Below, piece by piece: positions 34,333 to 46,309 of a stretch of 64,000 nt of DNA. Both the position numbers and the translations under genes were made by a program. Numbering within the stretch: the stretch's first letter is position 1; each line of letters starts with the position of its first letter. Below the pieces are notes generated by a model, which was not told the DNA's origin, did not search any database, and saw only the letters and a list, made by a program, of their open reading frames with translations. This DNA comes from Papio anubis (taxonomy: Eukaryota > Chordata > Mammalia > Primates > Cercopithecidae). The stretch is taken from the NCBI RefSeq assembly GCF_008728515.1, contig NC_044995.1:7699104-7763103 (forward strand), read 5' to 3'.

Positions 34333-34454
34333 CCACTTTGGAAGAGAGAGAAAATGCATTTACGAATTTTCTAAATAAATGTCCTAATAAAAGAGATGCA
34401 AGGAAAAAAAAGTCTTCCCTTATTTTCAGAGGAGGACTTATACCTCTTATTTAT

Positions 34455-34757
34455 TTGCTTGTTTGTTTGAGACAGAGTCCAGCTCTGTCATTCAGACTGG
34501 AGTGTGGTGGCGAGAAGAGGGCTGACTGCAGCCTCCAATTCCGTGGCTCAAGTGATCCTCCCACATCAGCGCCCCGAGCAGCTGGGACCACAGGTGTGCA
34601 CCACCACACCTGGCTGAGGTTTTTGATTTTTAGTAGAGTGGAGGTCTCACTATGTTACGTTGCCCAGGCTGATCACGAACTGCTGGGCTCAAGCAATCCT
34701 CCCGTATTGACCTCTCAAAGTGCAGAGATTATAGATGTGAGCCACCCCTCCGGGTTC
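34455..34757 (-). repeat. Alu, minus strand
   Basis: Old AluJ-type copy. Confidence 0.8.
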
Positions 34758-34889
34758 TAGCTTTATTTCCACAAAATATGAAATTGTCCTCCACCTCCTG
34801 TGTGTAATAGAGTGTTGCATGTCACCTTTCAGTTTCCATTATCCACTCAACTCATGATTTTGATTAGTTTAATAAGCCGTTCTAATTGT

Positions 34890-35640
34890 CAGTCCCCACT
34901 GCAACCAGCGCCTCACTTCACCCCTCTACCTGTCCTTTTCCCCTGCCCTGCCCCGCCCCAGACTGAGGGAGCTCGCCCCGCCTGCAGGACGACTCTACCT
35001 GCTCCAAAAAAGCGCTTTGCATTAAAACCATTTTCAACTTAAAAGGAAAAACAATTCAGCGTTCGGTACTGGTGGCCCACTACAATATGTTGTTTTACCT
35101 TCCATTGAAATATTAACTTCATATGAAATATTAACTTAAAACGGGCAGGAAGCATCCTATGATATTAGGGGTAATATCAGGACACATCAGAAACAATCCA
35201 CCAATCAGAACCCGGAGGATCCAGTCCTCGGGGGCAAGAGGAAGACAGCAGGTGACACCTGGGGCCAAGCTGAGGAGAGAGCCCGGACCGCCCCCTCTGG
35301 CCCCGCCCCTTCCCGCTGTCCGGCCCAGCCCCAAGGCAGCCTCCTCCCTCTTGCCCTGCCCCAGTCCCGTTCCAGGCCCGTCCCCAAAGCGGCTTCCACC
35401 CTCTCGCCCCGCCCAGGCACCTCTTCTGGCCCCGCCCAAGCACCTGTTCTGGCCCCGCCCGCTAGGAGACATTTTCCCCTTCCCGTTCCGTCCCCGCCCA
35501 CTGTCCAGAACCGGCCCAGACAGGGTCGAGGGCCCGCCCACCGTTGTTTTGCAGCGCCCGGGGCTGACTCAAATGAGTGTTTTTTTGTGTGTTTCTGCTT
35601 CAAACCTGTCTTTCGCAGGACCCCAGCCCCGAGTCCAGCC
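34890..35640. promoter_or_regulatory. GC-box-rich CpG-island-like block
   Basis: The stretch 35270-35560 carries at least seven CCCCGCCC or CCCGCCC boxes, several inside a repeated ctggccccgccc unit, and many CpGs. The left part (34890-35060) has a diverged copy at 58.97-59.16 kb. It could be a promoter of another lost gene copy. Long open frames run through it on both strands, but these are expected from the stop-poor GC-rich sequence, and I support no protein here. Confidence 0.45.
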
Positions 35641-35694
35641 ACACCAGGAATCTGGGTGTTTCGGGATGTTGAAATCCCCACGAGAGTTTGTGCA

Positions 35695-35945
35695 GTTTTC
35701 AGGGAGTCACTATGTTGGCCAGGCTGGTCTCGAACTCCTGAATTCAGGTAATTTGTCCCTCTTGGCTTCCCAAAGTGCAGGGATTACAGGTGTGAGCCAC
35801 CACACGTGGCCAATTTTTTGTATTTAGTAGATTCAAGGTTTCATCACGTTGGCCAGACTGGTCTCAAACTCCTGACCTCAAGAGATCCACCCACCTTGGC
35901 CTCCCAAAGTGCTGGGGTTAGAGGCGTGAGACACCAGGGTCGGCC
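35695..35945 (-). repeat. Two partial minus-strand Alus
   Basis: 35695-35815 and 35817-35945, each a right-arm piece. Confidence 0.75.
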
Positions 35946-36054
35946 AGTCTAAGCTATTTTTGACAGGACAGTGAAATGACTGAGACAGGAAAAGGAGCAT
36001 CTCATCATCAGCCTCACCAAAGGCTTACAAATCTTATTAAACAAAGGAAGTTGG

Positions 36055-36412
36055 CCCCCGCGGTGGCTCAAGCCTGTAATCTCAGCACTTTGGGAGGCTG
36101 AGATGGGCGGATCACGAGGTCAGGAGATCGAGACCATCCTGGCTAACACGGTGAAACCCAGTCTCTACTAAAAAATACAAAAAAAAAAAAAAAAAAAATT
36201 GCTGGGCGAGGTGGCGGGCGGGCGCCTGTAGTCCCAGGTACTCGGGAGGCTGAGGCAGGAGAATGGAGTAAACCCGCGAGGCTGAGGCAGGAGAATGGAG
36301 TAAACCCGGGACGCAGAGCTTGCAGTGAGCTGAGATCTGGCCACTGCACTCCAGCCTGGGTGAGAAAGCGAGACTCCGTTTCAGAAAAGAAAAACAAACA
36401 AAAAACAAACGA
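36055..36412 (+). repeat. Young monkey-type AluY with internal 32-bp duplication
   Basis: Shows the aagcctgtaatctcag, ggcgaggtgg and gatctggccactg changes. A 32-base unit starting at 36246 is repeated at 36278. Absent from unit A. Confidence 0.84.
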
Positions 36413-36493
36413 AGTTAACAGTCTGTACTATGAAACTTGCAATACTTGAAGCCATCTAATAGCACTAACAAGTTTTCAAAACCTTAAGGCAAG

Positions 36494-36800
36494 CAGGGCA
36501 TGGTGGCTCACGCTGGTAATCCCAGCACTTTGGGAAGCTGAGGCAGAAGGATCACGAGGTCAGGAGATTGAGACCATCCTGCCTAACACGGGGAAACCGT
36601 GTCTTTACTAAAAAAAATACAAAAAATTAGCCGGGTGTGGTGACATGCGCCTGAGGTCCCAGCTACTTGGGAGGCTGAGGCAGGAGAATCCCTTAAAATC
36701 AGGAGACAGAGGTTGCAGTGAGCCCAGATCGCATCACTACACTCCAGCCTGGGTGACAGATGGAGACCCCATCTCAAAATAAAAAAGAAAAAGAAAGAAA
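36494..36800 (+). repeat. Alu, plus strand
   Basis: Counterpart of 20981-21285. Confidence 0.84.
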
Positions 36801-36893
36801 TGAAAGAAGGCTAAAGAGTAACTCCAACCCACAAATATATATAAAGTTCCCCAGAAAAGGTAGATAAAAGGACAGATAGGCTGGGTGCAGTGA

Positions 36894-37304
36894 TGCAGCT
36901 TATAGCTTGCAGTGAATGCAGAGAATGAAGTACTCAGATAATTCCAGCTGAGTGGGGTGGGGAGCAACCCTTCTGAGAGAGTGCCACCCCAGAATCCGTC
37001 CTCCAAGTGTTTATTGAAAGGGCTTGTTTAAACTACACTTCAGACAAACAAAAGGCATCCACCATGGAGCTCTTTGCAGGCAGATCGTGAGGCACATATG
37101 GCCTTGTGAAAGCACGCAGACCACATTTACAGGAGACTGTTTTCAGCGTTCCTTATCACACAGTCTACTCCTTGTCCTGATTTCAGGGTCAAGGAGTTAC
37201 AGTCTCCTACACAAACAACATACACACAATGCCTCAGTATTTTTCCATGCCTCAATCTCAAATGCCTTGTACATAAGCTTGATTATGTTGCTGTGCACCC
37301 ACCA
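36894..37304 (-). mobile_element. Solo LTR inserted into an Alu
   Basis: On the minus strand it starts TGGTGGGTGCAC and ends AAGCTGCA, with a CAATAAACAC polyadenylation signal near position 37010. It splits an Alu (36881-36893 and 37305-37600). The paralogous Alu at 21364 is uninterrupted, which fixes both edges. A 6-7 base imperfect target duplication (cagtga / aggtga) is present. Family not recognised; size and target duplication fit a class II ERV. Confidence 0.7.
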
Positions 37305-37600
37305 AAGGTGATTCACACCCAAAATCTCAGCACTTTGGGAGGCTAAGGCAGGCAGATCACCTGAGCTTGGGAGTTCGAGACCAGCTTGACCAACAAGGAG
37401 AAACGTTGTTTCTACTAAAAATACAAAATTAGCTGGGTGTGGTGGTGCATACCTGTAATCCCAGTTACTCAGGAGCCTGTGGCAAAAGAATTGCTTGAAC
37501 CCAGCAGATGGAGGGTGCAGTGAGCGGAGATTGCGCCATTGCACTCCAGCCTGGGGGACAGGAGCAAAACTTTGTCTCATAAATAAATAAATAGACAGAC
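37305..37600 (+). repeat. Main part of the LTR-split Alu
   Basis: Continues the 13-base start at 36881-36893; ends in AAAT/ACAG repeats. Confidence 0.82.
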
Positions 37601-37789
37601 AGATACAGAAACCGGTATAAGTGTCTTTTTGTTATAACACAACATTTTTTCCAATTATTTAGCAGAAAAAAGCATGAAAAAACACTATACATGTGTTAAT
37701 GAAAATGCAACACACACAGAAGTAATTCTGACATAAATAACAAAGAGTTCTAGTGGAGAAACAGTAGTTTTTGCAAGTTATGGAAATTT

Positions 37790-38475
37790 TTGTTTGTTTC
37801 TTTCTTTCTTTGTTTTTTCAGGGATGGAGTCTTGCTCTGTCACCCAGGCTGGAGTGTAATGGTGCCATTTTGGCTTCTGCAATCTTCACCTCTTGAATTC
37901 AAAGAACTTAGCCTCTTGAGTAGCTGCAATTACAGGTGCCCACCACCGCGCTTCGTATTTTCAGTAGAGATGGAGTTTTGCCGTGTTAGCCAGGCAGGTG
38001 TTGAACTCCTGACCTCAGGTGATTTGCCCTGCCTTGGCCTCCCAATGTGCTGAGGTTACAAGAGTGAGCCAGCCAGGTAATGGAAATTTCAAGTTTCATT
38101 TTTATGCTATAACTTTAAGATATTTAACATACCTACAACAATAACCTCCCCTCAAATATCTATACAACATGCTTCGGTTTTTGTTTTGTTTTGTTTGAGA
38201 CAGAATCTTGCTCTGTCTCCAGGCTGGAGGGCAGTGGCGCCATCTGGCTCACTGCAACCTCTGCCTCCTGGGTTCAAGCAATTCCACTGCCTCAGCCTCC
38301 CGACTAGCTGGGACTACAGGCATGCACCACCACACCTGGCTAATTTTTTCTATTTTAGTAGAGACGGGATTTCACCGTGTTGGCCAGGATGGTCTCAATC
38401 TCCTGACCTTGTGATCCGCCCGCTTCGGCCTCCCAAAGTGCTGGGATTATAGACATTAGCCACCGTGCCCGGCCC
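37790..38475 (-). repeat. Two minus-strand Alus
   Basis: 37790-38075 (older, matches 21884-22303) and 38176-38475 (younger, between ttcgg / tttggtt flanks, missing from unit A). Confidence 0.8.
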
Positions 38476-38607
38476 ACACTTTGGTTCTTCATACTGAAAG
38501 GAACGGACACTAACGTGATTTTTATATTCACACTGGAATTATGCTTAAACCACTTATAAGTTTACTTAAAAACTAAAAGACAAAACTATTTAAAATAATG
38601 ATAATGG

Positions 38608-38900
38608 CTGGGCATGGTGACTTGCGCTTGTAATGCCAGCGCTTTGGGAAACTGAGACAGGTGGATCACTTGAGATCAGGAGTTCGAGAACAGCCTGGCC
38701 AATATGATGAAACCCCATCTCTATTAAAAACACAAAAATTAGCTGGGTGTGGTAGTGCACCTGTAGTCGCAGCTACTCGGAAGCTGGGGCACAAGAATCG
38801 TTTGAGCCTGGGAGACGGAGGCTACGGTTAGACAAGATAGCACCACTGCACTGTAGCCTGAGCAACAGAGTGAGACTCTCAAAAAAAAAAAAAAAAAAAG
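38608..38900 (+). repeat. Alu, plus strand
   Basis: Counterpart of 22525-22800; 19-base A tail. Confidence 0.84.
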
Positions 38901-38905
38901 TAAGA

Positions 38906-40265
38906 AAGAAGGGAATCAAAGCATGTCTACACAAAAAAAGCAATTAAACCCAAAAAGTAGGAAATGAGAAATGAAGAACAAAAATTCCTAGAAGAAATAC
39001 AGAACAAAAACACAACGGTAAGGTCTTCTCCATCAGTAATTATTAAAATGTAAATATTTACCTCTGCACTCAGAAGGCAAAGACTGCCTCAATCAACAGG
39101 AACCAACTACATGTTGCCCACAGAAGACTCGTATTAGCCCTAAGGACACACATAAGCTAAAATTTAAAAAGTAAAAACCAGTAATTAGGTATGGGGGTTG
39201 GGGCCTGTAATTCCAGCTACTCGGGAGGCCAAAGAGGATCTCTTGAGCCCAGGAGATCAAGACCAACTTCAACAACACAGCATAAAAATGAAAGATAACC
39301 TGAAGAAAGCAGGGTATAGTCTGCTGGTTTACCATTTTTATCCCTGATACAGACAGCTCCTCTATTCGTGTCCCCCGGCATACAGTATAGGCTCCATAGC
39401 TACTGAGTCAGTGAATGAATGAGAATGACAGAGTGATACCAGTATGTCCTCTCTGGGGTCTCATGTGTGCCAGGGCCCTGTTTGACTTTGGAATGGTCTT
39501 CATCATGATGAGGGAGGTGAGCAGAACAGCTGAGCAGGAGAGCCCAGGGTCCCTCAGGCAGACCACTCTGCTTGCCCAATCAGTAAGAAGGACAAGTGTA
39601 TGTTCACTCTGAAACACATCTGGCTGACCCAAGGGGTAACTGCTGGACTCTGAGCAAACTTACATTGGCAATTAAAGACCCTAAACTCTGCAGAAAGAGG
39701 AGAGGCTTCCTTGCTGCCCAGACTGTCAATGAAGAAAAATTCCTGGGGTCTAAGACTTCTCGCTTGGCAATGACATTGGCTTAAATATTCCCAGACTCAA
39801 ATCCTTGGGTCTTAGGTTGGGTCTTGGGATGATGCAAACTGACAGAATTGCAGGCAATGAGTGTCAGAATAGACCAGTGGACAGGAAGGTAGAAGACTTG
39901 AGGGAGGGGATCAAGAACAGGCACAGAGAAACCACTCCCCTCCCTTAGACACCCACCTGGGGAAGCACCAACTTTGCCATCCTTGAGTAGACAACGGGAA
40001 AGGGGGGAGTATGCATAGGGTGGGTGACGGTGTGTACTGTTTGGAGAAAAACTCCTTTCCCTAAATGGGACTCCATTAGCTTAGCCCATCTATTGTACCC
40101 ACTGCTGAGCACAGAGGCATCCTGTAAGGATAAATATGGCTCTTCCTTCCTCCAGTTCCTGAATCTCCAGGCCATGACTAGGGCTGTAACCCTCAAACTC
40201 CCTTCCCAGGACCCAGTGTTCCCTCTTTGTGGGAAAAATATCTGTGCTCCACATTTAGATTATAG
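38906..40265. other. Intergenic sequence
   Basis: 39185-39280 is a weak Alu-like remnant and 39280-39700 duplicates 861-1250. The rest (39700-40265) shows no gene or repeat I recognise. Confidence 0.5.
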
Positions 40266-40269
40266 CATC

Positions 40270-40312
<43 letters not shown>

Positions 40313-40930
40313 TGTTGAGATGGAGTCTCACTAAGTTGCCAGGTGGAATGCAGTGGCACGATCTCAGCTCACTGCAACCACCGCCTCCTGAGTTCAAGCG
40401 ATTCTCCTGCCTCAGCCTCTTGAGTAGCTGCGACTACAGGCATGTGCTACCAAGCCCAGCTAATTTTTACATTTTTTCAGTAGAGACGGGGTTTCACCAT
40501 GTTGGCCAGAATGGTCTTGATCTCTTGACCTCGTGATCTGCCCACCTCGGCCTCCCAAAGTGCTGGGATTACAAGCATAAGCTACCACTCCCGGCCATCA
40601 TTTTTCATTTTTCATCTTTATTTGAGACGGAGTCTTGCACTGTCACCTGGGCTGGAGTGCAATGAAGCGATCTCGGCTCACTGAAACCTCCGTCTTCTGG
40701 GTTCATGTGATTCTCCTGCCTCAGCCTCCTGAGTAGCTGGGATTACAGGTGCACACCACCATGCCCAGCTAATTTTTGTTTGTTTGTTTGTTTGTTTGTT
40801 TTGTATTTTTAGCAGAGAAGTAGTTTCACTATGTTGACCAGGCTGGTGTCAAATTCCTGACTTCATGATCCGCCTGCCTTGGCCTCCCAAAGTGCTGGGA
40901 TTCTAGGCGTGAGCCCCCATGCCCGGCCCA
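40266..40930 (-). repeat. (TTTA)n and two minus-strand Alus
   Basis: (TTTA)12 at 40269-40313, Alus 40314-40597 and 40615-40928; the second carries an internal (GTTT)n. Confidence 0.84.
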
Positions 40931-41454
40931 CATTTACATTATAACATCTTGACCCTTGGCTCCCTAGCTGCCTTGTGACTCTGTGTGTGTGTGTGCGCGC
41001 GCGCGCATGCGCACGCATGCTCACGTGCTGTGACAGGCAAGGAAAAGCCAGTAGAGAGTCATTGCCACTGGCCTGGCAGGAGGAGGTGGCCCTCGGGCTG
41101 CAGTTCACTGTGCTGTTTGCATTCTGATCCTCGGAAGAATCTTTCCTGAAGTCGTAGAGCTTCTAGCTCCTCTGGAACAGAACTAGTTGTGTAGAGGTGT
41201 GTCCTTCATGACTCCAAGGCCTCTGACCTTCTCCTCATCCTTCCTGAAGGGAATCCAGCACCCCTGACTCTGAGCACATCACCTGCTGGTGGCAAAGCCC
41301 CTGCCCCCGATGGCCAAACTGGGCCCTGGTGATGTGCAGAGCGCGGAAGACCCGGGGGCTGGAGTGAGGCAGTGACACAGATGACAAACATGGGGATGCC
41401 TCGGCACTGCCTGAGGACACAGGGTCTGGTCTGTAGAGCTGTTCTGACCTTAGT
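40931..41454. other. Unique-looking stretch with GT/GC microsatellite
   Basis: (GT)n(GC)n at 40981-41020. The region 41170-41440 is GC-rich with two overlapping antisense frames; no family recognised. Confidence 0.45.
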
Positions 41455-42090
41455 GAGGCCTCACGCCTGTAATCTTAGCACACTGGGAGGCCAAGGCAGG
41501 CAAATGACCTGAGATCACAAGTTTGAGACCAGCCTGGCCAACATGGTGAAAACCTGTTTGTACTAAAAATATGAAAATTGGGTCAGGCACAGTGGCTCAT
41601 GCCTGTAATCCTAGCACTCTAACAGTCTGGAAGGCCAAGACAAGCAGATCACTTGAGATCAGGAGTTCCAGACCAGCCTGGCCAACATAGTGAAACCCCA
41701 TCTCTACTAAAAATACAAACAGTAGCCGGACTTGGTGGCTGTATGTAATCCCAGCTACCCAGGAGGCTAATGCAGGAGAATCGCTTGAACCCAGGAGGTG
41801 GAGGTTGCAGTGAGCCGAGATCGTGCCACTGCATTCCGGCCTGGACGACAGAGTGAGACTCAAAAATAAAATATAATAAAATAAAATAAAAACAAAAATC
41901 CAAAAATTAGCCACGTGTGGTTGCACACACCTGTAATCCCAGCTACTTGGAAGCCTGAGCCACAAGAATCACTTGAACCCAGGAGACAGAGGTTGCAGTG
42001 AGCCAAGATCACGAGACTGCACTCACAGCCTGGAAAGCCTGGAGGACAGAGTGAGAGTCTGTCTTAAAAAAAAAAAAAAAAAAAAAAAAC
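41455..42090 (+). repeat. Three plus-strand Alu pieces
   Basis: 41455-41580, 41584-41890 and 41893-42090 (26-base A tail). Confidence 0.8.
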
Positions 42091-43215
42091 GCATTTTTCT
42101 GATGTGACTGATGCAGAGATAATAATAAAACCTGAGTAACCTGCGTAACATGAGTAACGTGATAGACACTGATGGGCAGAGGAACTTCAGATGGCAGTGG
42201 GAGGGCATGGGAGACATCTCTGAGCCTAGACCTGAAGGAGGAGAAAGGGGCAGGGGACATAGGGTAAGAGCAGGAACAACGACCTGAGACAGGAAGGGTT
42301 TTGAGGTTTGGGAAAAGAGAAAAGCAAATGTGACTGGGGCAGAGGGAGACATGAGATGAGGGTAAGCTCCCAGGAGGAGGCTGGACACTGGCAGGGGCCC
42401 TGGACACAGGGCTGTGGAGCCACAGTGAAGAGCTGAACTTTTGTCCTGGGGAACACGGGAAGCCAGTGGAGGGTTCCCTGCCAGGGACAGACATCAGCTG
42501 CTTTAGATTTCACTGTGATATCCTCATACAGAGAAAGGCCCCGAAGATGGTCTCTGTGTCTGAGTCTACACTTCTGTTTCTTCCATTCTTCTGCGTTTTT
42601 TTTCTTCTTTTTTTTTTTTTTCATTTTTAGGGTACTGCAATTAGAATTTAAATTCTAGGGTACTGTTTTAGGGTACTGTACAATTTTAGGGTACTGTAAT
42701 TAGAATTTAAAATTCTAATTACAACTGGGCACTCCTTTCTCACAGAAGAAAAGCCACACTCAGACACACACTCTATTTTGCCAACCATTTCAGGGGCCAA
42801 GGTCACTCAGGTTGAGCTTTTCTGGTCTAGCCCATCATCTCCAAGCTGCAGGGAGGCTCACCGGGGCTCAGAGCGGGAACATTTTCACCATGTTACCCTG
42901 AGAAGGTCTGAGATGAGTGAGAAGGTGTGCCTGAATTCTTACATGGGGGCCTGGAAAGCCTAATAGGAAGGGTTGGTCTTTATCACCCCTATCCTTGAAA
43001 ATTAGAGAAGTATCTTTCACATATCTGGGCTAAAGAAACTTCTTTTGCAAGGTTCTGATGCCATTGACTACCAACATTTAATTCTTTCTTACAAGAAAAT
43101 CACAGTAACATTTATAAAATGAAGAAGTGTGAACACACAGCTATTGACTGTGAGAACAGTGAAAGAAGGTCAGCTGTAGAACACAAGCAAAATTTTTCAA
43201 TCAACAATATGTGGA
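42091..43215. repeat. Duplicated segment (copy of 30.19-31.13 kb)
   Basis: Contains an extra inverted AT-rich stretch at 42640-42720, where aattttagggtactg recurs three times and ttagaatttaaaattctaa is palindromic. Confidence 0.75.
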
Positions 43216-43800
43216 TGGTCAAGCACGATGGCTTATGCCTGTAATCCCAGCACTTTGGGGGATCAAGGCGGGTGGATCACCTGAGGTCAAGAGTTCAAGA
43301 CCAGCCTGACCAACAATGTGAAATGCTGTCTCTACTAAAAACACAAAAAATTAGCCAGGTGTGGTGGCGGGCGCCTATAATCCCAGCTACTTGGGAGGCT
43401 GAGGCAGGAGAATCACTTGAACTTGGGAGGCAGAGATTGCAATAGGCCGTGATTGCACCATTGTACTCCAGCCTGAGCAACGAGACCAAAACTCTGTCTC
43501 AAAAAAAAAAAAAAGAGGCCAGGCGCGGTGGCTCACACCTGTAATCCCAGCACTTTGGGAGCCTGAGGCGGGCAAATCATGAGGTCGAGACCAGCCTGAC
43601 CAACACAGTGAAACTCTGTCTCTACTAAAAATACAAAAATTATCTGGGCGTGGTGACATGCACCTGTGGTCCCAGCTACTCAAGAGGTAGAGGAAGGAGA
43701 ACTGCTTGAACCCAGGAGGTGGAGGTTGCAGTGAGCCGAGATCGCAAAACTACATTCCAGCCTGGGTGACAGAGCAAGATTCCATCTCAAAAAAACGATT
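43216..43800 (+). repeat. Two plus-strand Alus
   Basis: 43216-43514 and 43517-43797. Confidence 0.85.
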
Positions 43801-43844
43801 CTACCAAAACTTACTTCATAAGTAATTTTTTTTTAAATTAAAAA

Positions 43845-44472
43845 ACAGGCTGCACGTGGTGGCTCATGCCTGTAATCGCATCAGTTTAAGAGACCTATAA
43901 AGCTGGATCTTTTTAGCTTAGGTGTTCGAGACCAGCATGGAAAACATGGCAAAATCCGGTATCTACAAAAAAATACAAATATCTGGCCGGGCTTAATGGC
44001 TCACACCTATAATCCCAGCACTCTGGGAGGTCAAGGTGGGCAGATCACTTCAGGTCAGGAGTTTGACACCAGCCTGGCCAACGTGGAGAAACCCCAATCT
44101 CTACTAAAAATACAAAAATTAGCCGGGCGTGGTGGTGCACGCCTGTAATCCCAGCAACTCGAGAGGCTGAGGAAGGAGAATCGCTTGACCCCAGGAGGCA
44201 GAAGTTGCAGTGAGCCTGGATCCTTCCACTGCACTCCAGCCTGGATGACAAAGAGAGTCTCAAAAAATAACAATAGTAATAAAACAAACATTAGGCAGGC
44301 ATGGTAGGGCACACTTGTGGTCTCAGCTACTCTGGAGGCTGAGGTGGGAAAATCACTTGAGCCCAGGAGGTTACAGCTGCAGTGAGGAGTGATCCTGCCA
44401 CTGCATTCCAGCCTGGGCAAGAGTAAGAGGGTCTCAAAAAATTAAAATTAAAATTAAAAAAAAAAAAAAACT
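43845..44472 (+). repeat. Alu fragment and two Alus
   Basis: 43845-43982 (left part), 43985-44285, 44292-44472 (left arm missing). Confidence 0.8.
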
Positions 44473-44792
44473 AATGAAATGAGGAGGAACTAGAAAAAAA
44501 GAAAACCCAGCACAAAAAGAGAACAAAAGCACTTTTAATATTTCTTTTATCAGGTTCGATGTAGTAACAGAGACTCAGTCGCTTCTTACCCTACTTCATT
44601 CTCCCACCCCCCACCCCATCCATGAAAAGGGAAGAGGGGGATCTACAACTAATGAGATGAGTCACTGTCCTCTGGCTGAAGAGGGGTTGCAAAGGGAAGC
44701 TCGCCTCTGCTGCCATAATTATACAATGCACCACACTTAGACCCAGGAGTTTGGCAACTCTCATTCTTATCTGTATAATTTAAACAAATTTC
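44473..44792. other. Unique spacer
   Basis: No gene or repeat recognised. Confidence 0.5.
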
Positions 44793-44808
44793 AAATTTCT
44801 TACCTTCT

Positions 44809-45101
44809 TTTTTTTTTTTGAGACGGAGTCTTGCTCTGTCGCCCAGGCTGGAGTGCAGTGGCCGGATCTCAGCTCACTGCAAGCTCTGCCTCCCGGGTTC
44901 ACGCCATTCTCCTGCCTCAGCCTCCCGAGTAGCTGGGACTACAGGCGCCCGCCACCTCGCCCGGCTAGTTTTTTTGTATTTTTAGTAGAGACGGGGTTTC
45001 ACCATGTTAGCCAGGATGGTCTCGATCTCCTGACCTTGTGATCCACCCGTCTCGGCCTCCCAAAGTGCTGGGATTACAGGCTTGAGCCACCGCGCCCGGC
45101 C
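44809..45101 (-). repeat. Young monkey-type AluY
   Basis: Shows gtggccggatctcag, cacctcgcccgg, gtctcggcctcc and ggcttgagccacc. Perfect 16-base duplication AAATTTCTTACCTTCT at 44793-44808 and 45102-45117. Confidence 0.9.
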
Positions 45102-45264
45102 AAATTTCTTACCTTCTAAACAGAGAAAGCAACATGTCATCACTTCCTCATTACATCCAATCAACTCACCGCACATCTGCACCTAGGGTCCCCCTTTGTC
45201 TTCATTACTGTTTCCCTCCCTCATTCTGTACATAGCTCTTTCTCACCTTCTCCGAAATTAGAAT

Positions 45265-45695
45265 TAGCCAGGTGTAGTGGCACATGCCTGTCATCCTAGC
45301 TCCTTAGGAGGCTAATGTGGATATCACTTGAGCCCACAAATCTGAGGCTGCTGTAAACTAGAATTGTTCCACTGCACTCCAGACTGGGCCCAAGAGTGAC
45401 ACCCTGTCTCTTAAAAAAAAAAGTTTCGACTGGGCGCAGTGGCTCATGCCTGTAATCTCAGCACTTTGGGAGGCTGAGGCGGGCGGATCATGAGGTCAGG
45501 AGATCGAGACCATCCTGGCTAACACGGTGAAACCCCATCTCTACTAAAAATATGAAAGATTACTCGGGCATGGTGGTGGGCGCCTGTAGCCCCAGCTACT
45601 CAGGAGGCTGAGGCAGGAGAATGGCGTGAATTCGGGAGGCGGAGCTTACAGTGAGCCCAGCAAGACTCCCTCTCAAAAAAAAAAAAAAAAAAGAA
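45265..45695 (+). repeat. Partial Alu and an AluY
   Basis: 45265-45425 lacks the left arm; 45429-45695 lacks a right-arm segment before the A tail. Confidence 0.8.
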
Positions 45696-46186
45696 AGTTT
45701 CAAGTCAGACATATTGACTCACTAGTGTAGCTTCAAATCCATTACAAAATCAGACACAAAATATCTCCCCTAATTTGTCTCCATTTCCAGAATTTACCAG
45801 ATATTACTGCACATTAATGTATGACTTTCATATACAGTTTCTCTGATCTGGTCACAGTTTCTCTGATCTGGTCCACAAAGTACTGAGCGTGCATCCAGAT
45901 GTGGCCCCTGAACAATCCCTGCTGCCCAACATCACTGACAGCTCCATCCATGTCTGGTGTGAGCCCTTCCCAGGACCATGCCCAGTGCCGCCTCTTCCCA
46001 AGCTCATTCACTAGGTTATAGGAGATGGAATTTAAGTGAAGATGACAAGGACTGAGAAAAGGCATGGGTGAGCGCCAGCAAACGTGTGAGGCAGGACGCT
46101 TCAGACTCACAGAAGACTGGCTACTACAATACCTGACATTTCAGAAAGGAAAGAGACAGCAGAATCCACTGAGGAATATCACTCAC

Positions 46187-46274
46187 CTGAGGAACAGCCA
46201 TCCCTGGATCCTTTTCTTTGCTCTTCTTGGTGGCTTCCACCAAGCCAAGTAACATGACTCTTTGGAAATCAATC
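46187..46274 (-). pseudogene. Start exon (MAVPQ) of a second zinc-finger gene copy
   Basis: The minus strand reads ATGGCTGTTCCTCAG followed by gtgag, with an acceptor-like acatacag above it, as in the exon at 29105-29185. Flanks are paralogous on both sides (45.82-46.18 vs 28.74-29.10 kb; 46.31-46.52 vs 29.20-29.43 kb). No KRAB-A or zinc-finger exon follows on the minus strand down to the next gene, so this copy is probably dead, unless it splices into the KRAB-A exon at 24.3 kb as an alternative start. Confidence 0.7.
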
Positions 46275-46309
46275 CTGTATGTGAAAAAAAATAATAATAA
46301 TAATAAGAG

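Larger units (their letters stand above)
35940..38905. repeat. Segmental duplication unit B
   Basis: Counterpart of 20806-22870. It is longer because of a solo LTR (36894-37304), an extra Alu (38176-38475) and an extra AluY (36055-36412). Confidence 0.8.

Noticed and set aside
35159..35827. 222-codon plus-strand frame and overlapping antisense frames of 136-158 codons
   Set aside because: The GC-rich promoter-like block contains few stop codons in any frame, and the plus-strand frame runs into an Alu. No domain, splice site or conserved start supports a protein.
41206..41420. Two overlapping antisense frames in a GC-rich unique stretch
   Set aside because: Short and overlapping, with no motif I recognise; possibly an old pseudogene but not supportable.
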